Shown here: positions 29,116-38,139 of the stretch, one piece after another
How positions within the stretch are numbered: position 1 is the stretch's first letter
Layout: the number at the start of each line of letters is the position of its first letter
Assembly (NCBI RefSeq): GCF_001074565.1
Contig: NZ_JUQX01000032.1
Span: forward strand, 1-39,570
Length of the DNA: 39,570 nucleotides
DNA from: Streptococcus pseudopneumoniae
GTDB taxonomy: Bacteria; Bacillota; Bacilli; Lactobacillales; Streptococcaceae
Direction: 5' to 3'
Translations under genes and position numbers: made by a program
Notes under the pieces: model-generated
Databases searched by the model: none
Told to the model about the DNA's origin: nothing
Seen by the model: only the letters and a program-made list of their open reading frames with translations

Positions 29116-29475
29116 TTAGAGCATGAGAATAATCAAAAAAATGTGTAATCCAAATCGCAGGAGTTGATACGAAAACGGTATAGGTTTCTGGCTTTTCTGA
29201 CTATCCAAGTATAGAGTTAGTGACAGTAAAATCAAACCAAAAGCAATCACCATTCTGACCAAATAGACAATTTCCAAAATAGCAGCCATCAAGAGAATAC
29301 CTAATAAGGGAAGGCCAAAAAGTGAAAGAGCCAAAACACCTGCTAATAGAGAGATTAACGAAAGGACCTATAAACTATAAACTATGAAACGAGTCCAACC
29401 TGAGACAACTTTCCCTTCTTTTTTCAGTTTTGACATCATCACGATTACCACGATTAGGTAAACAACAAGTATCAT
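29116..29475 (-). pseudogene. Small membrane-protein gene interrupted by an in-frame amber codon
   Basis: On the minus strand a 119-codon frame starts at ATG 29475, eight bases after AGGAG. It encodes a hydrophobic segment (MILVVYLIVVIVMMSKLKK), then meets TAG at 29370-29368 (codon 36). The same frame continues without a shift: VLSLISLLAGVLALSLFGLPL and on through two or three more hydrophobic stretches to a stop at 29116. A single change (for example TTG to TAG) would explain it. A 7-base tandem repeat (TAGTTTA, twice) surrounds the stop. Promoter, ribosome site and terminator look intact, so inactivation is recent or the base is a sequencing error. The unbroken product would be an unknown small integral membrane protein. 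Confidence 0.65.
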
Positions 29476-29510
29476 CACATTTTCTCCTAAATCAAAAAAT
29501 TCTTTACCAC

Positions 29511-29539
29511 ATTTTAACCAAATATGTCTTAAAAATCAA
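29511..29539 (-). promoter_or_regulatory. Promoter of the broken membrane gene
   Basis: Minus strand TTGATT (29534-29539), 17 bases, TAAAAT (29511-29516). It is divergent from the niaX promoter, whose -35 begins ten bases away. Confidence 0.5.
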
Positions 29540-29548
29540 TATTGAATC

Positions 29549-29592
29549 TTGACTTGGCTGACTATTTATAGTACTATACTTATGTATATACA
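29549..29592 (+). promoter_or_regulatory. niaX promoter with two palindromes (candidate NiaR operators)
   Basis: -35 TTGACT (29549-29554), 17 bases, -10 TACTAT (29572-29577). A perfect 12-base palindrome TATAGTACTATA (29567-29578) covers the -10, and a perfect 10-base palindrome TGTATATACA (29583-29592) covers the expected start of transcription. The operon encodes the niacin-responsive repressor NiaR, so these are natural candidates for its operator. The assignment is inferred. Confidence 0.5.
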
Positions 29593-29609
29593 GATAAATG
29601 GAGGTTCTT

Positions 29610-30137
29610 ATGGATATACGAAAAAAAACGCAGTTTATGACTATGACTGCCCTACTCACTGCAATAGCGATTTTGATTCCAATCATTATGCCTTTTAAAA
29701 TCGTTATCCCACCGGCTTCTTACACCTTGGGAAGTCATATCCCCATCTTTATCGCAATGTTTCTCTCACCTTTGATGGCTGCTTTTGTGATTATTGCTTC
29801 TAGTCTTGGCTTCCTGATGGCAGGCTATCCCATGGTTATCGTCCTGCGCGCCTTCTCTCACATCGTTTTTGGTACTTTGGGGGCTTTGTACTTAAAGAAA
29901 TTCCCTGAAACCTTGGATAAACCAAAGACATCTTGGATTTTTAACTTTGTTTTGGGTATTGTTCATGCTATCGCTGAAGTAATAGCTTGTATCATCTTCT
30001 ATGCTACTTCAGGGACAAATGTTGAAAATATGTTTTATGTTCTCTTTGTTCTAGTTGGTTTTGGTACAATTATCCATAGTATGGTAGACTATACCTTAGC
30101 ACTAGCTGTCTTTAAAGTGCTTCGAAAACGTCGCTAA
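29610..30137 (+). CDS. niaX: Niacin ECF transporter S component NiaX
   Basis: 175 residues, about five or six membrane segments. The N-terminus RKKTQFMTMTALLTAIAILIPIIMP is typical of ECF S-components, with PPASYTLGSHIPIFIAMF forming the substrate-side loop. It would use the shared ECF module to import nicotinate or nicotinamide. Substrate is inferred from the downstream niaR gene and family resemblance. I chose ATG 29610 because GGAGG lies just upstream; the ATG at 29598 overlaps this ribosome site. It is 11 bases ahead of niaR. Confidence 0.82.
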   Translation: MDIRKKTQFMTMTALLTAIAILIPIIMPFKIVIPPASYTLGSHIPIFIAMFLSPLMAAFVIIASSLGFLMAGYPMVIVLRAFSHIVFGTLGALYLKKFPETLDKPKTSWIFNFVLGIVHAIAEVIACIIFYATSGTNVENMFYVLFVLVGFGTIIHSMVDYTLALAVFKVLRKRR

Positions 30138-30148
30138 AAGGAAAAACT

Positions 30149-30664
30149 ATGACAAAGGATCGCAAACAAGCTCTTCTCAAACTCTTAAAAGAGGCACCAA
30201 AAGCCCTCAATGGCCAAACCTTGGCTGAACACTTTCATGTCACTCGTCAAATCATTGTACAGGATATCGCTATTCTCCGAGCAGATGGGGCTCCTATCCT
30301 ATCCACCAATCGTGGCTATATCTATAAAGAAAACAATACCAGTCCTTACGTTCACAAACTATTCAAGGTCAGACATGAGATGGAAGAAATCGGTCAAGAA
30401 CTTCTAGCTATTGTAGATAATGGCGGGCGTGTTCAGAATACTTTGATTGACCATCCAGTTTATGGAGAAATTGAGACCCTACTAAAACTCACCTGTCGAC
30501 GCGATGTCCAGCACTTTCTAGAACAAGTCGAGAACTCTGACTTTAGACCACTTTCTGAATTAACAGATGGCATCCATTACCACCTTGTTGAAGCCGAAAC
30601 ACAACAAGACCTCCATTATATCGAGGAGGCCTTGGATCAGCTAGGTTATTTAGTAAAAGACTAG
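30149..30664 (+). CDS. niaR: Niacin-responsive transcriptional repressor NiaR (HTH + 3H domain)
   Basis: 171 residues. The N-terminal helix-turn-helix (about 5-60) contains NGQTLAEHFHVTRQIIVQDIAILRADG. The 3H domain follows, with conserved histidines in YVHKLF, LIDHPVYGEI and GIHYHLVEA that bind metal in family members. NiaR (YrxA) represses NAD-synthesis or niacin-uptake genes when niacin is plentiful; pairing with niaX fits. AAAGGAAAAA precedes the ATG. Its stop overlaps the stop of the convergent Nudix gene by four bases. Confidence 0.9.
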   Translation: MTKDRKQALLKLLKEAPKALNGQTLAEHFHVTRQIIVQDIAILRADGAPILSTNRGYIYKENNTSPYVHKLFKVRHEMEEIGQELLAIVDNGGRVQNTLIDHPVYGEIETLLKLTCRRDVQHFLEQVENSDFRPLSELTDGIHYHLVEAETQQDLHYIEEALDQLGYLVKD

Positions 30665-31128
30665 AAGGTTTCTTTCTCCCAGCCATCATCTGTACGATGA
30701 CGGTAGAAAAATTCAGACTTGTCAGGTGCTTCCATCATTTCCATCAAAGGCAACATATCATAGACCAGATCCAAGTTAGGAATCTGGTCTTTTTGCACCC
30801 AAGATACTTCTCCTTCCTCAGAGGATTGGAGATTTCCAGTAAACTCTGTCGCTTTATAGCAAACGACGATGTAGCGCCCACCTGTATCTAAGGGCCAATT
30901 TTTAATACCGACCAGTTGGGGATTCTGAATCGTTAGACCTGTTTCTTCGTAGATTTCTCGGATAACTGACTCTGCAAAAGCCTCGCCATTCTCAACATGA
31001 CCTCCTGGAAAGGCATAGCCAGACCAGCGATTATTTTCAGGAGAGCGGTATTGCATGACTACTCGCTTAGTTTCAATGTCTTCAATCAGACAGATGTTGG
31101 TTAAAATGGTTGCTTGCGCACGGGACAT
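30661..31128 (-). CDS. Nudix hydrolase, MutT-like
   Basis: 155 residues. The Nudix box is complete: GGHVENGEAFAESVIREI followed by YEETGL (GX5EX7REUXEEXGU). It is a soluble hydrolase of nucleoside diphosphates linked to X. Annotated relatives are called 8-oxo-dGTP diphosphatase (MutX type), but substrate cannot be told from sequence. Only a weak GAG-type ribosome site precedes ATG 31128. It ends against niaR with no room for a terminator. Confidence 0.88.
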   Translation of the reverse strand: MSRAQATILTNICLIEDIETKRVVMQYRSPENNRWSGYAFPGGHVENGEAFAESVIREIYEETGLTIQNPQLVGIKNWPLDTGGRYIVVCYKATEFTGNLQSSEEGEVSWVQKDQIPNLDLVYDMLPLMEMMEAPDKSEFFYRHRTDDGWEKETF

Positions 31129-31151
31129 GGATTTTCTCGCTTTCTAAGTTT

Positions 31152-31288
31152 TTAAAACATATCTTCGTTGTATTTTACTTCTGACTTCATGATAAAGGGA
31201 TTGATCAATTCATGATGTTCATAGGTACTGTGGACCACAAAACCTCTAACAATGATAACTTCTTATAATTCTTCTCTTTCAAATCCAT
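31152..31288 (-). pseudogene. Short unknown gene with a one-base frameshift
   Basis: The minus strand from ATG 31288 reads MDLKEKNYKK, then the frame closes soon after. The adjacent frame from 31259 reads VIIVRGFVVHSTYEHHELIN and on to ...KYNEDMF with TAA at 31154-31152. Inserting one G at AAGAAG|TTATC (near 31259) joins the two into a 45-residue protein with no internal stop. The coding-like composition in both halves supports a real gene broken by a deletion or a sequencing error. I do not recognise the family. The remainder of the 31129-31386 gap shows no other signal. Confidence 0.5.
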
Positions 31289-31386
31289 AATCACTTCTCT
31301 CTATTTAAAAATATATGCTAAAACGTAATCATTTGTTGATTGTGCAAGCTGAAAATAAATCTCAACTGTCCTTGCATTTATCTCTC

Positions 31387-31881
31387 TTATCTTGATGAAC
31401 TCTTACATACCATTCTAATTTCAGTGATAGGTTTTCCAAGGTCAAGTATTTTTTCTTGGCCATCAACAGTAAAACCCATTTTTTGATAGAAAGCAATGGC
31501 TCGCTTATTCTCTTTTAATACCCATAAAAATATTTCAGAGAACTGTTCAAGAGTCGTCAGAGCTTCCTTCATTAACTTCTGAGCACAACCTTTTTCATAA
31601 TAGTCTTTTAAAACGTATAAGGCAATAATTTCGCCAGCTTGAATAGTCTCATCACGAAAGTTTCCATAACTGATAAAACCAACTACCTTCATGCCATCCA
31701 TCGCGATTAATGTATTTTCTGGATATTTTTGACTAAAGAATCGACATCTTTCTAATGTCATCGTCTCCTGAAATTCTGCAGGTAAAAGGTCATCATAAGC
31801 CTCTCTCCACGTTTGCCAGTGAACGAGAGATTTTCCTTCTATCTCTTCAGGAGTTTCCATCTGTTTGATAGTAAGATCCAT
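31387..31881 (-). CDS. GNAT family N-acetyltransferase
   Basis: 164 residues. The acetyl-CoA-binding motif A region is IIALYVLKDYYEKGCAQKLM, followed by IFLWVLKENKRAIAFYQKMGF, which is the characteristic motif B (N-x-x-A-x-x-F-Y-x-x-x-G-F). Substrate unknown; the closest general types are small-molecule or ribosomal-protein acetyltransferases. AGGAG precedes ATG 31881, 15 bases after the uvrB stop, so it is probably transcribed with uvrB. Confidence 0.88.
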   Translation of the reverse strand: MDLTIKQMETPEEIEGKSLVHWQTWREAYDDLLPAEFQETMTLERCRFFSQKYPENTLIAMDGMKVVGFISYGNFRDETIQAGEIIALYVLKDYYEKGCAQKLMKEALTTLEQFSEIFLWVLKENKRAIAFYQKMGFTVDGQEKILDLGKPITEIRMVCKSSSR

Positions 31882-31896
31882 TTAATTTTCTCCTAT

Positions 31897-33885
31897 CTAA
31901 TCCAACGCCTTGACTTCCAACATCATATCACGAATCTGGGCAGCAAGTTCAAAGTCAAGCACTTCGACGGCTTCTTGCATTTGTTTTTCGAGTTTTTTGA
32001 CCAGTTCTTTGCGTTCTTGTTTGTTAAGGCTATTGATATCGACTTCCTTGTCCTCTTCCTTAGCAACTGCCTTAGTTACAGCGATCAGGTCACGGATTTC
32101 TTTCTTGATTGTCTGAGGTACAATACCATGTTCTTCATTGTAAGCCATCTGGATTTTCCGACGACGGGCCGTTTCATCGATGGCACGTTGCATAGACTGA
32201 GTCATCGTGTCCGCATACATGATGACATGTCCTTCGCTATTACGGGCAGCACGTCCAATGGTCTGGATGAGGCCACGTTCGTTACGAAGGAAACCTTCCT
32301 TGTCAGCATCGAGAATGGCTACTAAGCTTACTTCAGGAACGTCAATCCCTTCACGAAGGAGATTGATTCCGACCAAAACATCAAAGACACCCAAGCGCAG
32401 GTCTCGGATAATTTCCGTCCGTTCCAAGGTCTTGATATCCGAGTGCATATACTTGACCTTGATTCCCATTTCTTTGAAGTAGTCAGTTAAGTCCTCGGCC
32501 ATCTTCTTAGTCAAGGTTGTAATAAAGGTTCGTTCATTCTTTTCAACACGAGCATTGATTTCACCTAGGAGATCATCAATTTGCCCCATCGTTGGACGGA
32601 CTTCTACTTCAGGATCCAAGAGACCTGTCGGTCGAATGATTTGCTCGATCACTGTCTCGGTCTGTTCATTTTCATAGTCACCAGGTGTCGCTGAAACATA
32701 AACAATCTGATGGACATGACTTTCAAACTCCTCCCGACGGAGAGGGCGATTGTCCAAAGCAGACGGCAAGCGGAAACCATAATTAACCAGCATTTCCTTA
32801 CGAGAACGGTCTCCATTGTACATGCCCTTGATCTGCCCCATGGTCATGTGACTTTCATCAATCATGATCAAGAAATCATCTGGGAAGAAATCAAGAAGCG
32901 TATAAGGAGGCTCTCCTTCGCTACGACCATCCATGTGACGTGAGTAATTTTCAACACCATTGGTATAACCCATCTCACGCAGCATTTCGATATCGTACTC
33001 TGTCCGCTGTTTCAAACGCTGGGCTTCTAGCAGTTTGCCTTCCTTTTCAAAGACAGCTAACTGCTCCTCCAACTCCGCCTGAATCTTGGCAATAGCAACC
33101 TCCATGTGGTCATCATTGGTCACAAAGTGAGTAGCTGGGAAAATCGCCAAATGATCGACTTCTCCAAGGACTTGGCCTGTCAGAGCTTCAACTTCACGGA
33201 TACGGTCAATCTCATCTCCGAAAAACTCTACTCGAAAAGCGTGTTCATCTCGGGAAGCTGGGAAAATTTCCACCACATCCCCCCGCACACGAAATCTCCC
33301 CCGTTGGAAATCAATATCATTGCGTTCAAACTGGATATCAACCAAGTCATTCAAGAGTTTATCACGAGAAATCTCCAGACCTGGACGCAAACTCACGACG
33401 CTATCAGAATATTCCTTAGGCGAACCCAAACCATAGATACAAGAGACAGAAGCCACAACGATGACATCATTACGCTCTAGAAGGGCTGAAGTCGCTGAGT
33501 GACGGAGCTTGTCAATCTCATCATTGACAGAGCTGTCCTTCTCAATATAGGTATCGCTCGAAGGGACATAAGCCTCGGGTTGGTAATAATCATAGTAAGA
33601 TACAAAATACTCAACAGCATTTTCAGGGAAAAATTCCTTAAATTCTCCATAGAGCTGACCAGCTAGGGTTTTGTTATGGGCAATGACCAAAGTTGGTTTA
33701 TTGACTTTGGAAATGACCTGACTCATGGTATAGGTCTTCCCTGTACCCGTCGCCCCCATCAGAATCTGAGCTTTCTCTCCACCCTCGATATTATCAACCA
33801 ACTGTTCGATGGCTTGGGGTTGATCTCCTGAAGGTTGGTATTTTGATACTAGCTTAAATGTATTATCTGTAATCCGGTTGATCAT
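31897..33885 (-). CDS. uvrB: Excinuclease ABC subunit B
   Basis: 662 residues. It is the damage-verifying helicase-like subunit of nucleotide excision repair. Walker [11 protein letters not shown] lies near residue 43. The beta-hairpin [12 protein letters not shown] inserts between strands. DESHMT is the DEAD-like box, and helicase motifs V and VI include [13 protein letters not shown] and [11 protein letters not shown]-terminal UVR motif (about 625-660) binds UvrC and UvrA. ATG 33885 follows AGAGAGGA. Promoter at 33914-33922. Confidence 0.98.
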   Translation of the reverse strand: MINRITDNTFKLVSKYQPSGDQPQAIEQLVDNIEGGEKAQILMGATGTGKTYTMSQVISKVNKPTLVIAHNKTLAGQLYGEFKEFFPENAVEYFVSYYDYYQPEAYVPSSDTYIEKDSSVNDEIDKLRHSATSALLERNDVIVVASVSCIYGLGSPKEYSDSVVSLRPGLEISRDKLLNDLVDIQFERNDIDFQRGRFRVRGDVVEIFPASRDEHAFRVEFFGDEIDRIREVEALTGQVLGEVDHLAIFPATHFVTNDDHMEVAIAKIQAELEEQLAVFEKEGKLLEAQRLKQRTEYDIEMLREMGYTNGVENYSRHMDGRSEGEPPYTLLDFFPDDFLIMIDESHMTMGQIKGMYNGDRSRKEMLVNYGFRLPSALDNRPLRREEFESHVHQIVYVSATPGDYENEQTETVIEQIIRPTGLLDPEVEVRPTMGQIDDLLGEINARVEKNERTFITTLTKKMAEDLTDYFKEMGIKVKYMHSDIKTLERTEIIRDLRLGVFDVLVGINLLREGIDVPEVSLVAILDADKEGFLRNERGLIQTIGRAARNSEGHVIMYADTMTQSMQRAIDETARRRKIQMAYNEEHGIVPQTIKKEIRDLIAVTKAVAKEEDKEVDINSLNKQERKELVKKLEKQMQEAVEVLDFELAAQIRDMMLEVKALD

Positions 33886-33913
33886 AAGAATCCTCTCTCG
33901 ATGTGCTATTCCT

Positions 33914-33922
33914 ATTTTAGCA
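33914..33922 (-). promoter_or_regulatory. uvrB extended -10
   Basis: Minus strand TGC-TAAAAT (hexamer 33914-33919), about 29 bases before the uvrB ATG. The -35 is not clear. Confidence 0.55.
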
Positions 33923-33961
33923 TACTTGTAGCATTTTCACGAAGAAAAGGACGGACCTAAG

Positions 33962-34915
33962 TCACATCCTTTCATTTTCTTTCTTTAATTGATAAGCGAG
34001 ATAGACAATCAGCAATAACAAAACCAGACTTGTCATGATAGAACCTTCTATACCAAAAGAACCACCTGATAGCCAATCTTGATTGCCTTGTGGTAAAAAT
34101 GTCATCAGAGACGTTCCTGATGGTTGACCACTAACTAAAATCCCAAATAGATTTCCTTGAGCAAAATTCCAAGCCCCATGAATACCTGCAACACCCCAAA
34201 CAGTATCGGTTTTGAGAAGGTAAAGAGCCATGGTAACTCCGAATAAGAAGAGATTCGCTAGAGATAGAGGTGTTAGACCAGAATTCCCCGCATGAAGCAG
34301 GGTAAAAAGTACGCTAGATATAACAATAGCAAGTTTTAGATTTGTTCTTGAGGCCAATTGAGGAAGGAGCCAAGCACGGGACACCACTTCTTCTGCTGTC
34401 CCCTGTAAAATCCAAAATGGGATAGTAAAGGCGACAAAAGTAAGCGAATAAGGATTCAAGCGAATGGATTCCAAACGATATTGCCCCAAGACCATCAAAC
34501 CTAACAAGGTCAGAAGAAAAAGTGCCAAACCTAGGCCAAATCCTTTCAGAAGACTGCTAAGGAAATTTTCTCTATAAAATCCCAAGGTTCTAATAGATCT
34601 TTTCTCAACTTTTTTAGTCCATCTGAACACAGTGTTGAGAATAAAACCAAAGGACAGCAATGCTAAAATTAAACGAAAGTCACTTGTTTTATCCGTCAAC
34701 CTCTGCTGCAAGGTTTGCAAGTAAGTTGCAAGATTTTGACCAGCCTCTCCAAAATTTCTAGCAAGTCCGATGAGAGCTAACAAGCTAATACCATACAAAG
34801 TATATGCAACAAACTCTCCTATAAAGACAAAAACAAAGGCTAACAAAGGACTTGTGTAAATATTTAAACTCATTTGGGAAGATTGGAAGTCTTTAAATAT
34901 TCTTTTATTCTTCAT
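33962..34915 (-). CDS. CPBP family intramembrane metalloprotease (CAAX/Abi)
   Basis: 317 residues, about eight membrane segments. The three CPBP motifs are present: EEVVSR (glutamates of EExxxR), FTLLHAGN (FxxxH) and HGAWNFAQG (HxxxN/B). Streptococcal members are often found as bacteriocin self-immunity proteins, but no bacteriocin gene is seen here and the target is unknown. It is a single gene with GAGGGCGGG before ATG 34915. An extended -10 is at 34947-34952. It is divergent from glnP. Confidence 0.87.
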   Translation of the reverse strand: MKNKRIFKDFQSSQMSLNIYTSPLLAFVFVFIGEFVAYTLYGISLLALIGLARNFGEAGQNLATYLQTLQQRLTDKTSDFRLILALLSFGFILNTVFRWTKKVEKRSIRTLGFYRENFLSSLLKGFGLGLALFLLTLLGLMVLGQYRLESIRLNPYSLTFVAFTIPFWILQGTAEEVVSRAWLLPQLASRTNLKLAIVISSVLFTLLHAGNSGLTPLSLANLFLFGVTMALYLLKTDTVWGVAGIHGAWNFAQGNLFGILVSGQPSGTSLMTFLPQGNQDWLSGGSFGIEGSIMTSLVLLLLIVYLAYQLKKENERM

Positions 34916-34946
34916 GTTCCCGCCCTCATTTCTTCTATTACATACT

Positions 34947-34955
34947 ATTATATCA
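34947..34955 (-). promoter_or_regulatory. Extended -10 of the CPBP protease gene
   Basis: Minus strand TGA-TATAAT (hexamer 34947-34952), about 31 bases before the ATG. The GlnR operator of glnP begins some 40 bases beyond it. Confidence 0.6.
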
Positions 34956-34995
34956 TTTTATAGTAGCAATTCAAGAAGGAAAAGAAAATATAGAT

Positions 34996-35012
34996 GTTAT
35001 ATTTTCTGACAC
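34996..35012 (+). promoter_or_regulatory. GlnR operator of glnPQ(-zwf)
   Basis: TGTTATATTTTCTGACA matches the GlnR consensus TGTNAN7TNACA at every fixed position. It lies 15 bases upstream of the glnP -35. In S. pneumoniae GlnR is known to repress glnPQ-zwf with glutamine synthetase as co-signal. This fits the gene order here. Confidence 0.88.
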
Positions 35013-35027
35013 AAAAATATAAAAAAT

Positions 35028-35055
35028 TGCCTTTTCACCTTTTTTCTGGTATAAT
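35028..35055 (+). promoter_or_regulatory. glnP promoter, extended -10
   Basis: -35 TTGCCT (35028-35033), 16 bases, TGG-TATAAT (hexamer 35050-35055). The GlnR site lies just upstream. Confidence 0.75.
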
Positions 35056-35084
35056 GGAAAAATATTCGAAAAAGGAGACTAAAA

Positions 35085-37250
35085 ATGAAGAAAAAAATAC
35101 TAGCATGTTTGCTCATTTTATTTCCCATTTTCTCACTAGGTATGGCAAAAGCTGATACTGTTAAGATTGTGTCTGATACAGCTTACGCACCTTTTGAGTT
35201 TAAAGATTCAGATCAAACCTATAAAGGAATTGATGTTGATATTATCAATAAAGTCGCAGAAATCAAAGGATGGAATATCCAAATGTCTTATCCTGGCTTT
35301 GATGCAGCTGTAAATGCAGTGCAGTCAGGTCAGGCAGATGCCATTATGGCAGGTATGACAAAAACAAAAGAACGTGAAAATGTCTTTACCATGTCTGATA
35401 CCTATTATGATACAAAAGTTGTCATTGCTACCACAAAGGCAAATAAAATCACCAAATATGATGAACTTAGCGGGAAAACAGTTGGAGTTAAGAACGGAAC
35501 TGCCGCTCAACGTTTCCTCGAAAGTATCAAAGATAAATACGGTTTTTCTATTAAAACCTTTGATACAGGTGATTTGATGAATAACAGTCTAAGTGCTGGT
35601 GCTGTAAATGCCATCATGGATGACAAACCTGTTATTGAGTATGCGATTAACCAAGGACAAGATCTCAGCATCAATATGGATGGTGAGGCTGTTGGAAGCT
35701 TTGCCTTTGGTGTCAAGAAAGGGAGCAAGTATGAACACTTGGTTACCGAGTTTAATGAAGCCCTAGCACAAATGAAAAAGGATGGTAGCTTGGAGCAAAT
35801 CATCCAAAAATGGACCGCTTCTACAACTACGGCAAGCCCAACGACAACTACTGCTGCTGGACAAAAAGCTACTCCTGTGAAAAGCAAGTACATTATTGCC
35901 AGCGACTCATCTTTCGCCCCATTCGTTTTTCAAAATTCAAGCAATCAATACACCGGTATTGATATGGACCTCATCAAGGCCATTGCCAAAGACCAAGGTT
36001 TTGAAATTGAGATTACCAACCCAGGATTTGACGCAGCCATTAGTGCTGTTCAAGCTGGACAAGCAGATGGTATCATTGCTGGTATGTCTGTAACAGATGC
36101 TCGTAAGGAAACCTTCGACTTCTCAGATTCCTACTACACGGCTAATACCATTCTTGGTGTAAAAGAATCAAGCACAATTGCTTCTTATGAAGACCTCAAG
36201 GATAAAACTGTCGGTGTTAAAAATGGAACTGCTTCTCAAACCTTCCTTACTGAAAATCAAAGCAAGTACGGCTATAAGATTAAAACCTTCGCAGATGGCG
36301 CATCTATGTATGACAGTCTGAATACTGGCTCTATTGATGCCGTGATGGATGATGAGCCTGTTCTCAAATATTCGATCAGCCAAGGTCAAAAATTGAAAAC
36401 GCCAATCGCTGGAACTCCAATCGGTGAAACAGCCTTTGCGGTTAAAAAAGGTACAAATCCAGAATTGATCCAGATGTTCAATAACGGACTTGCGAACCTC
36501 AAGGCTAACGGAGAATTCCAAAAGATTCTTGATAAGTATCTAGCTAGCGAAACTTCAACTGACTCTACAAGTACGGTTGACGAAACAACTATCTGGGGCT
36601 TGCTTCAAAACAACTATAAACAACTTCTTAGTGGACTCGGAATCACCCTTGCTCTAGCTCTTATCTCATTTGCAATCGCCATTGTCATCGGTATTATCTT
36701 CGGTATGTTTAGCGTTAGCCCATACAAATCTCTTCGTCTGATCTCTGAGATTTTCGTTGACGTTATTCGAGGTATTCCCTTGATGATTCTTGCAGCCTTC
36801 ATCTTCTGGGGTATTCCAAACCTCATCGAGTCCATTACAGGCCAACAAAGTCCAATCAATGACTTTGTAGCTGGTACTATAGCCCTCTCACTCAATGCTG
36901 CTGCTTATATCGCTGAAATTGTTCGTGGTGGGATTCAAGCTGTTCCAGTTGGGCAAATGGAGGCCAGTCGCAGTCTTGGTATCTCTTATGGAAAAACCAT
37001 GCGAAAGATTATCTTACCACAAGCGACTAAATTGATGTTGCCAAACTTTGTCAACCAATTCGTTATCGCTCTTAAAGATACAACCATCGTATCTGCTATT
37101 GGTTTGGTGGAACTCTTCCAAACTGGTAAGATCATCATCGCCCGTAACTACCAAAGTTTCAAGATGTATGCAATCCTTGCTATCTTCTATCTTGTAATTA
37201 TCACGCTTTTGACTAGACTAGCGAAACGCTTAGAAAAGAGGATTCGTTAA
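35085..37250 (+). CDS. glnP: Glutamine/glutamate ABC transporter, two substrate-binding domains fused to permease
   Basis: 721 residues. An N-terminal signal (1-24, ending AKAD) is followed by two SBP_bac_3 domains in tandem (about 25-243 and 268-490). They are joined by a Thr/Ser/Ala-rich linker (244-267) and share the pattern GFDAAxxAVQxGQADxIxAGM. A HisM-type permease domain (about 505-721) has four or five membrane segments and the EAA loop [16 protein letters not shown]. No lipobox is present, since binding domains are tethered to the channel. AAAGGAGA precedes ATG 35085. The gene overlaps glnQ by one base (TAATG). By family it imports glutamine, with possible glutamate or asparagine. 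Confidence 0.95.
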   Translation: MKKKILACLLILFPIFSLGMAKADTVKIVSDTAYAPFEFKDSDQTYKGIDVDIINKVAEIKGWNIQMSYPGFDAAVNAVQSGQADAIMAGMTKTKERENVFTMSDTYYDTKVVIATTKANKITKYDELSGKTVGVKNGTAAQRFLESIKDKYGFSIKTFDTGDLMNNSLSAGAVNAIMDDKPVIEYAINQGQDLSINMDGEAVGSFAFGVKKGSKYEHLVTEFNEALAQMKKDGSLEQIIQKWTASTTTASPTTTTAAGQKATPVKSKYIIASDSSFAPFVFQNSSNQYTGIDMDLIKAIAKDQGFEIEITNPGFDAAISAVQAGQADGIIAGMSVTDARKETFDFSDSYYTANTILGVKESSTIASYEDLKDKTVGVKNGTASQTFLTENQSKYGYKIKTFADGASMYDSLNTGSIDAVMDDEPVLKYSISQGQKLKTPIAGTPIGETAFAVKKGTNPELIQMFNNGLANLKANGEFQKILDKYLASETSTDSTSTVDETTIWGLLQNNYKQLLSGLGITLALALISFAIAIVIGIIFGMFSVSPYKSLRLISEIFVDVIRGIPLMILAAFIFWGIPNLIESITGQQSPINDFVAGTIALSLNAAAYIAEIVRGGIQAVPVGQMEASRSLGISYGKTMRKIILPQATKLMLPNFVNQFVIALKDTTIVSAIGLVELFQTGKIIIARNYQSFKMYAILAIFYLVIITLLTRLAKRLEKRIR

Positions 37251-37990
37251 TGGCAAAACTAAAAATTGATGTAAATGATTTGCATAAGTATTATGGAAAA
37301 AATGAAGTTTTAAAAGGCATTACGACTAAATTCTATGAAGGGGATGTTGTCTGTATCATCGGTCCTTCTGGTTCTGGTAAATCCACTTTCCTCCGTAGCC
37401 TTAACCTTCTCGAGGAGGTAACGAGTGGTCACATCACTGTGAATGGTTATGATTTGACTGACAAATCAACCAATGTCGACCATGTTCGTGAGAACGTAGG
37501 AATGGTTTTCCAACATTTCAACCTCTTCCCTCACATGTCCGTTCTAGAGAATATCACTTTTGCTCCTATTGAACACAAACGAATGACTAAAGAAGAAGCT
37601 GAGAAATTGGGAATGGAGTTGCTTGAAAAGGTTGGACTAGCAGATAAAGCTAATGCCAATCCAGATAGCCTTTCAGGTGGTCAGAAACAACGTGTAGCTA
37701 TCGCTCGTGGACTTGCCATGAATCCTGATATCATGCTCTTTGATGAGCCAACTTCCGCTCTTGACCCTGAGATGGTCGGAGATGTACTGAATGTTATGAA
37801 AGAATTAGCAGAGCAAGGCATGACCATGATCATTGTAACCCACGAGATGGGATTTGCTCGTCAGGTGGCTAACCGTGTGATCTTTACGGCTGATGGTGAA
37901 TTCCTGGAAGATGGGACACCAGATCAAATCTTTGATAACCCGCAACACCCTCGTTTAAAAGAATTTTTGGACAAGGTCTTAAACGTATAA
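37250..37990 (+). CDS. glnQ: Glutamine ABC transporter ATP-binding protein
   Basis: 246 residues. Walker [11 protein letters not shown]-loop [11 protein letters not shown], signature LSGGQKQR, Walker [16 protein letters not shown] and H-switch VTHEMGFAR are all intact. It forms the cytosolic ATPase dimer that powers GlnP. TAATG overlap with glnP indicates coupled translation. A hairpin follows, beyond which zwf begins. Confidence 0.97.
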   Translation: MAKLKIDVNDLHKYYGKNEVLKGITTKFYEGDVVCIIGPSGSGKSTFLRSLNLLEEVTSGHITVNGYDLTDKSTNVDHVRENVGMVFQHFNLFPHMSVLENITFAPIEHKRMTKEEAEKLGMELLEKVGLADKANANPDSLSGGQKQRVAIARGLAMNPDIMLFDEPTSALDPEMVGDVLNVMKELAEQGMTMIIVTHEMGFARQVANRVIFTADGEFLEDGTPDQIFDNPQHPRLKEFLDKVLNV

Positions 37991-37994
37991 AACG

Positions 37995-38023
37995 AAAGTG
38001 TGAGGTTCTCCTTACACTTTTTT
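37995..38023 (+). terminator. Terminator after glnQ
   Basis: AAAGTGTGAGG (37995-38005), loop TTCT, CCTTACACTTT (38010-38020) with one G-U pair, then T residues. Given the known glnPQ-zwf transcript in pneumococci, it is likely leaky. Confidence 0.8.
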
Positions 38024-38041
38024 AATTGCGTATTGGATTTT

Positions 38042-38069
38042 TTGTTTTTTTTGAAAATTATGATAAAAT
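38042..38069 (+). promoter_or_regulatory. zwf promoter, extended -10
   Basis: -35 TTGTTT (38042-38047), 16 bases, TGA-TAAAAT (hexamer 38064-38069). The leader of about 64 bases has a small hairpin CCTAG-tccaa-CTAGG (38099-38113). Confidence 0.55.
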
Positions 38070-38139
38070 AAAAACTATGATAATGAGGAAATCTCATCCC
38101 TAGTCCAACTAGGAAAAAATATAGAAATTAGGTAGCTAG

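Noticed and set aside
31813..32325. 170-codon plus-strand frame across the GNAT and uvrB genes
   Set aside because: Phe/Leu/His-rich shadow of the UvrB C-terminal coding sequence, without a promoter or ribosome site.
33962..34915. CPBP protease as part of a bacteriocin-immunity locus
   Set aside because: Neighbours are uvrB and glnPQ; no double-glycine leader peptide, transporter or two-component system accompanies it.
34998..35014. CodY-box-like sequence before glnP
   Set aside because: Around five of 15 positions mismatch the AATTTTCWGAAAATT consensus, and the perfect GlnR site explains the same bases better.
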